From NCBI RefSeq assembly GCF_023630705.1, contig NZ_JALQEM010000037.1, positions 124,001 to 188,000 of the forward strand: DNA of 64,000 nt. The letters run 5' to 3'. This document shows, one piece after another, positions 62,169 through 64,000 of the stretch. Positions within the stretch are counted from its first letter, which is position 1. Every line of letters starts with the position of its first letter. Position numbers and translations under genes: made by a program. Origin of the DNA: Caballeronia sp. GAFFF1. Its GTDB lineage: Bacteria > Pseudomonadota > Gammaproteobacteria > Burkholderiales > Burkholderiaceae. The notes under the pieces are model-generated. The model was not told the DNA's origin, did not search any database, and saw only the letters and a program-made list of their open reading frames with translations.

Positions 62169-63350
62169 CTAGAAGCGATGCCTCAGGCCGACGGTCGCCT
62201 CGAGTTGGTTGCTCGTGGATGACGGTTCGGTGACGCCATTGATCCATGCGACGCCCAAGGGCGAATTGCCGCTCGGGCTTACCCGTTGCCACACGCCCTG
62301 TATGTAGACATCGGTGCGCCTAGATAACCGGTAGTCGGCCATGGCGCTCACCTGATGCGAGTGAGGTATCCCCCCGGCGCCCCCATTTCCACCGGCCCGC
62401 GTATAGGTGTACGCACCCGACAATTCGACCGCCGGCATCAGTGCATAGCGAAGATTGCCTTCGAAGTTCTGAAAAGTCCCGCTTAAGGAGTTCTGGAAGA
62501 ACTGGGAGAACTTGCTGTGGGAGTACACGAAACCCGCTATAGCTGGGCCGAAGGCGTAGTTCACGCCAGCGCCAAAGGTCTTCTGACTGCTCGCCAGCAC
62601 GCCTAGAGGCACGGCGGTCGGTGCGAGCGCGCCCTGTAAGGACGAGCCGGTTGTATCGGTGACTGCGCCATTCGGATTCAGCTGTGCCGGCGTGCGCGCG
62701 GAACTGTTGAGTTGAAGGTAACCGGCGCCGAAGTTCCACGCCCCGGATGCATACGACATGCCGAAGCTATAGGCGCGATTATTTGTAAATCCACCTGCCT
62801 GACTGGAAAAGCCGTACAGTGCGCCGAACTTAAAGCCCGCGAAATTCGGGCTCAGATACTTCACGGAGTTATTTATTTGAAACGAATCGTTCAGATTGTC
62901 GTTGTCTAACGGGTGCGCGAAATGCCTCCCGCCGAACTCCGTCCCGGTCAATGAAAGTGGGGCAACGAAATCGACCATGCCGTCGGTTTGGCGGCCGATC
63001 GTCAGCGCGCCGTATTCGCGGCTCGACAAGCCCAAATAAGCCTGGAGGTTGAAGACGCGATTGCTCGACGCGAACTGCCCGCTGTTCAGATTGAAGCCGT
63101 TCTCCAAGTCGAAGATGGCCGTCAGTCCTCCGCCAACGGCTTCAGCTCCGCGCAGTCCCCAGCGGCTGTATTGCACCGCACCGCTCGTCATCTCCCAGTT
63201 GCTGTGTCCGCCGCCTGTCCCAGTGATTTGGTTGTTCGTGTAGGTCAGACCCGCGTCGATCAGCCCGTAGAGCGTAACACTGCTTTGCGCATACGCTCTA
63301 CCGGCCATTGTGGAGATCGCTACGGCACCGGCTATGACGATCTTGTTCAT
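62169..63350 (-). CDS. Gram-negative porin (OmpC-like, Burkholderia type)
   Basis: 393 residues. Signal peptide ends near residue 22 (AYA/Q), followed by the family start SSVTLYGLIDAGLTYTNNQ. It continues with SRWGLRGAEAVGGGLTAIFDLE, NRVFNLQAYLGLSSREYGAL and an alternating strand pattern, and ends with VGLRHRF, whose final Phe is the outer-membrane insertion signal. It forms a trimeric 16-strand diffusion pore. GGAGCAGGCGA precedes ATG 63350. It stands alone on the minus strand. Confidence 0.93.
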   Translation of the reverse strand: MNKIVIAGAVAISTMAGRAYAQSSVTLYGLIDAGLTYTNNQITGTGGGHSNWEMTSGAVQYSRWGLRGAEAVGGGLTAIFDLENGFNLNSGQFASSNRVFNLQAYLGLSSREYGALTIGRQTDGMVDFVAPLSLTGTEFGGRHFAHPLDNDNLNDSFQINNSVKYLSPNFAGFKFGALYGFSSQAGGFTNNRAYSFGMSYASGAWNFGAGYLQLNSSARTPAQLNPNGAVTDTTGSSLQGALAPTAVPLGVLASSQKTFGAGVNYAFGPAIAGFVYSHSKFSQFFQNSLSGTFQNFEGNLRYALMPAVELSGAYTYTRAGGNGGAGGIPHSHQVSAMADYRLSRRTDVYIQGVWQRVSPSGNSPLGVAWINGVTEPSSTSNQLEATVGLRHRF

Positions 63351-64000
63351 TCGCCTGCTCCAGCCACGACTGCGGTATTTGCGTCTCTAGGAATGCCGAT
63401 CCACACTGCTACCACGACAAGACGAGCGTGAAGTAGATGCCCCGCGTCATAATCAAAACACGTAGGGCCTAGAGGTTCATAAGCGTCTCGCCTAAACGTG
63501 GGCAATTCTTTGAGATCGCGCTCTAATTTTATAGACGTCACCCCGTAGTCCCGCAAGCGCGCGCTCGACTGATATAGATTGCTTGTGCGACACAGCACTA
63601 CCAAACCGTTTAAGTTGCTAACTAATACACACCGCTTAGAGCCCTCCGGTTTCTGATGTCACCGAATGCCTTGAACGACCACGCGCGAACGTTGGCCTCC
63701 ATCACGGCTGCATGAGATGCGCACAACGTTAGTTGACGTTCCGACCGACGAGGTATATTGGGACTTTTATAACCCTCGATTTGTGAAGCGAAAATCGCAT
63801 CACCAGGATCCGGCCTTGAATTGCCCGACGTCAGTCGGTAACCGTTTTTCGGTCCTACGGTGGCCTATGCACAATACCCATCAGACCGGTGCTGTCGCAT
63901 CTCTGCTGCAATAAGCTGCGAAGCAACAGCGCCTGGTGTCATACCAAGAGTTTCACACTCTTTTCAACGATGAGCCTCTTACGCACCGGTACTCGACTCT
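63351..64000. other. Intergenic to the window end
   Basis: It contains the porin promoter region. A plus-strand frame at 63717-63914 (65 codons, TLVDVPTDEVYWDFYNPRFV) has no ribosome site or known family and is not called. Confidence 0.4.

Noticed and set aside
63717..63914. 65-codon plus-strand frame near the window end
   Set aside because: No ribosome site, no family, and no neighbour support.

Overview
The window looks like part of a secondary replicon (megaplasmid or chromid) of a Burkholderia-group betaproteobacterium such as Paraburkholderia or Caballeronia. The grounds are a linked parA-parB-rep block, a second actin-type partition pair, several tyrosine recombinases, a toxin-antitoxin pair, and gene families typical of that group: BON proteins, a gram-negative porin, an RND-type outer-membrane factor with a DUF2955 exporter, and an AI-2E permease. 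No rRNA, tRNA, CRISPR array or intact insertion sequence was recognised. Assignments come from reading motifs by eye; no database search was run.

Layout. 1-2.0 kb: a cut-off alpha/beta hydrolase, a DsrE protein and two BON proteins, all on the minus strand. 2.7-4.2 kb: an XRE-cupin regulator divergent from a B3/4-domain gene that is followed by a lysE stub. 4.9-11.7 kb: the best-defined metabolic operon. An Lrp/AsnC regulator diverges from 2,3-diaminopropionate ammonia-lyase, an M20 carbamoylase/ureidopropionase-type amidohydrolase, a polar amino-acid ABC uptake system (binding protein plus a permease-ATPase fusion) and an M24 creatinase-like hydrolase, closed by a clear terminator. It reads as uptake and degradation of a diaminopropionate derivative to pyruvate and ammonia. 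12-25 kb: accessory DNA with scattered tyrosine-recombinase fragments, a PHB-depolymerase-type esterase, two hybrid sensor kinases each damaged by one lesion, an RsbQ-like hydrolase coupled to one of them, and response regulators. 25-31.8 kb: small unknown genes, an atypical Hfq, an intact long tyrosine recombinase, a RES/Xre toxin-antitoxin pair and a cold-shock protein.

32-46 kb is the maintenance core. Rep, ParB and ParA are co-transcribed on the minus strand. A candidate antisense RNA with its own promoter and terminator lies between parB and rep. Further on are a second tyrosine recombinase, about 1.15 kb of palindromic DNA elements in two ordered families, and a ParM-like actin gene overlapping a small ParR-like gene. 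One palindrome family recurs once in the parM promoter, so the array is a good centromere candidate. 46-52.6 kb holds unknown plasmid genes, a ruined topoisomerase III gene and a small AAA+/HAD operon.

53-63.4 kb is more chromosome-like: a potassium channel, beta-carbonic anhydrase, a lipoprotein, a CPA2 antiporter, an AI-2E permease, a three-gene efflux operon (outer-membrane factor, HlyD adaptor, DUF2955 membrane protein) and a porin.
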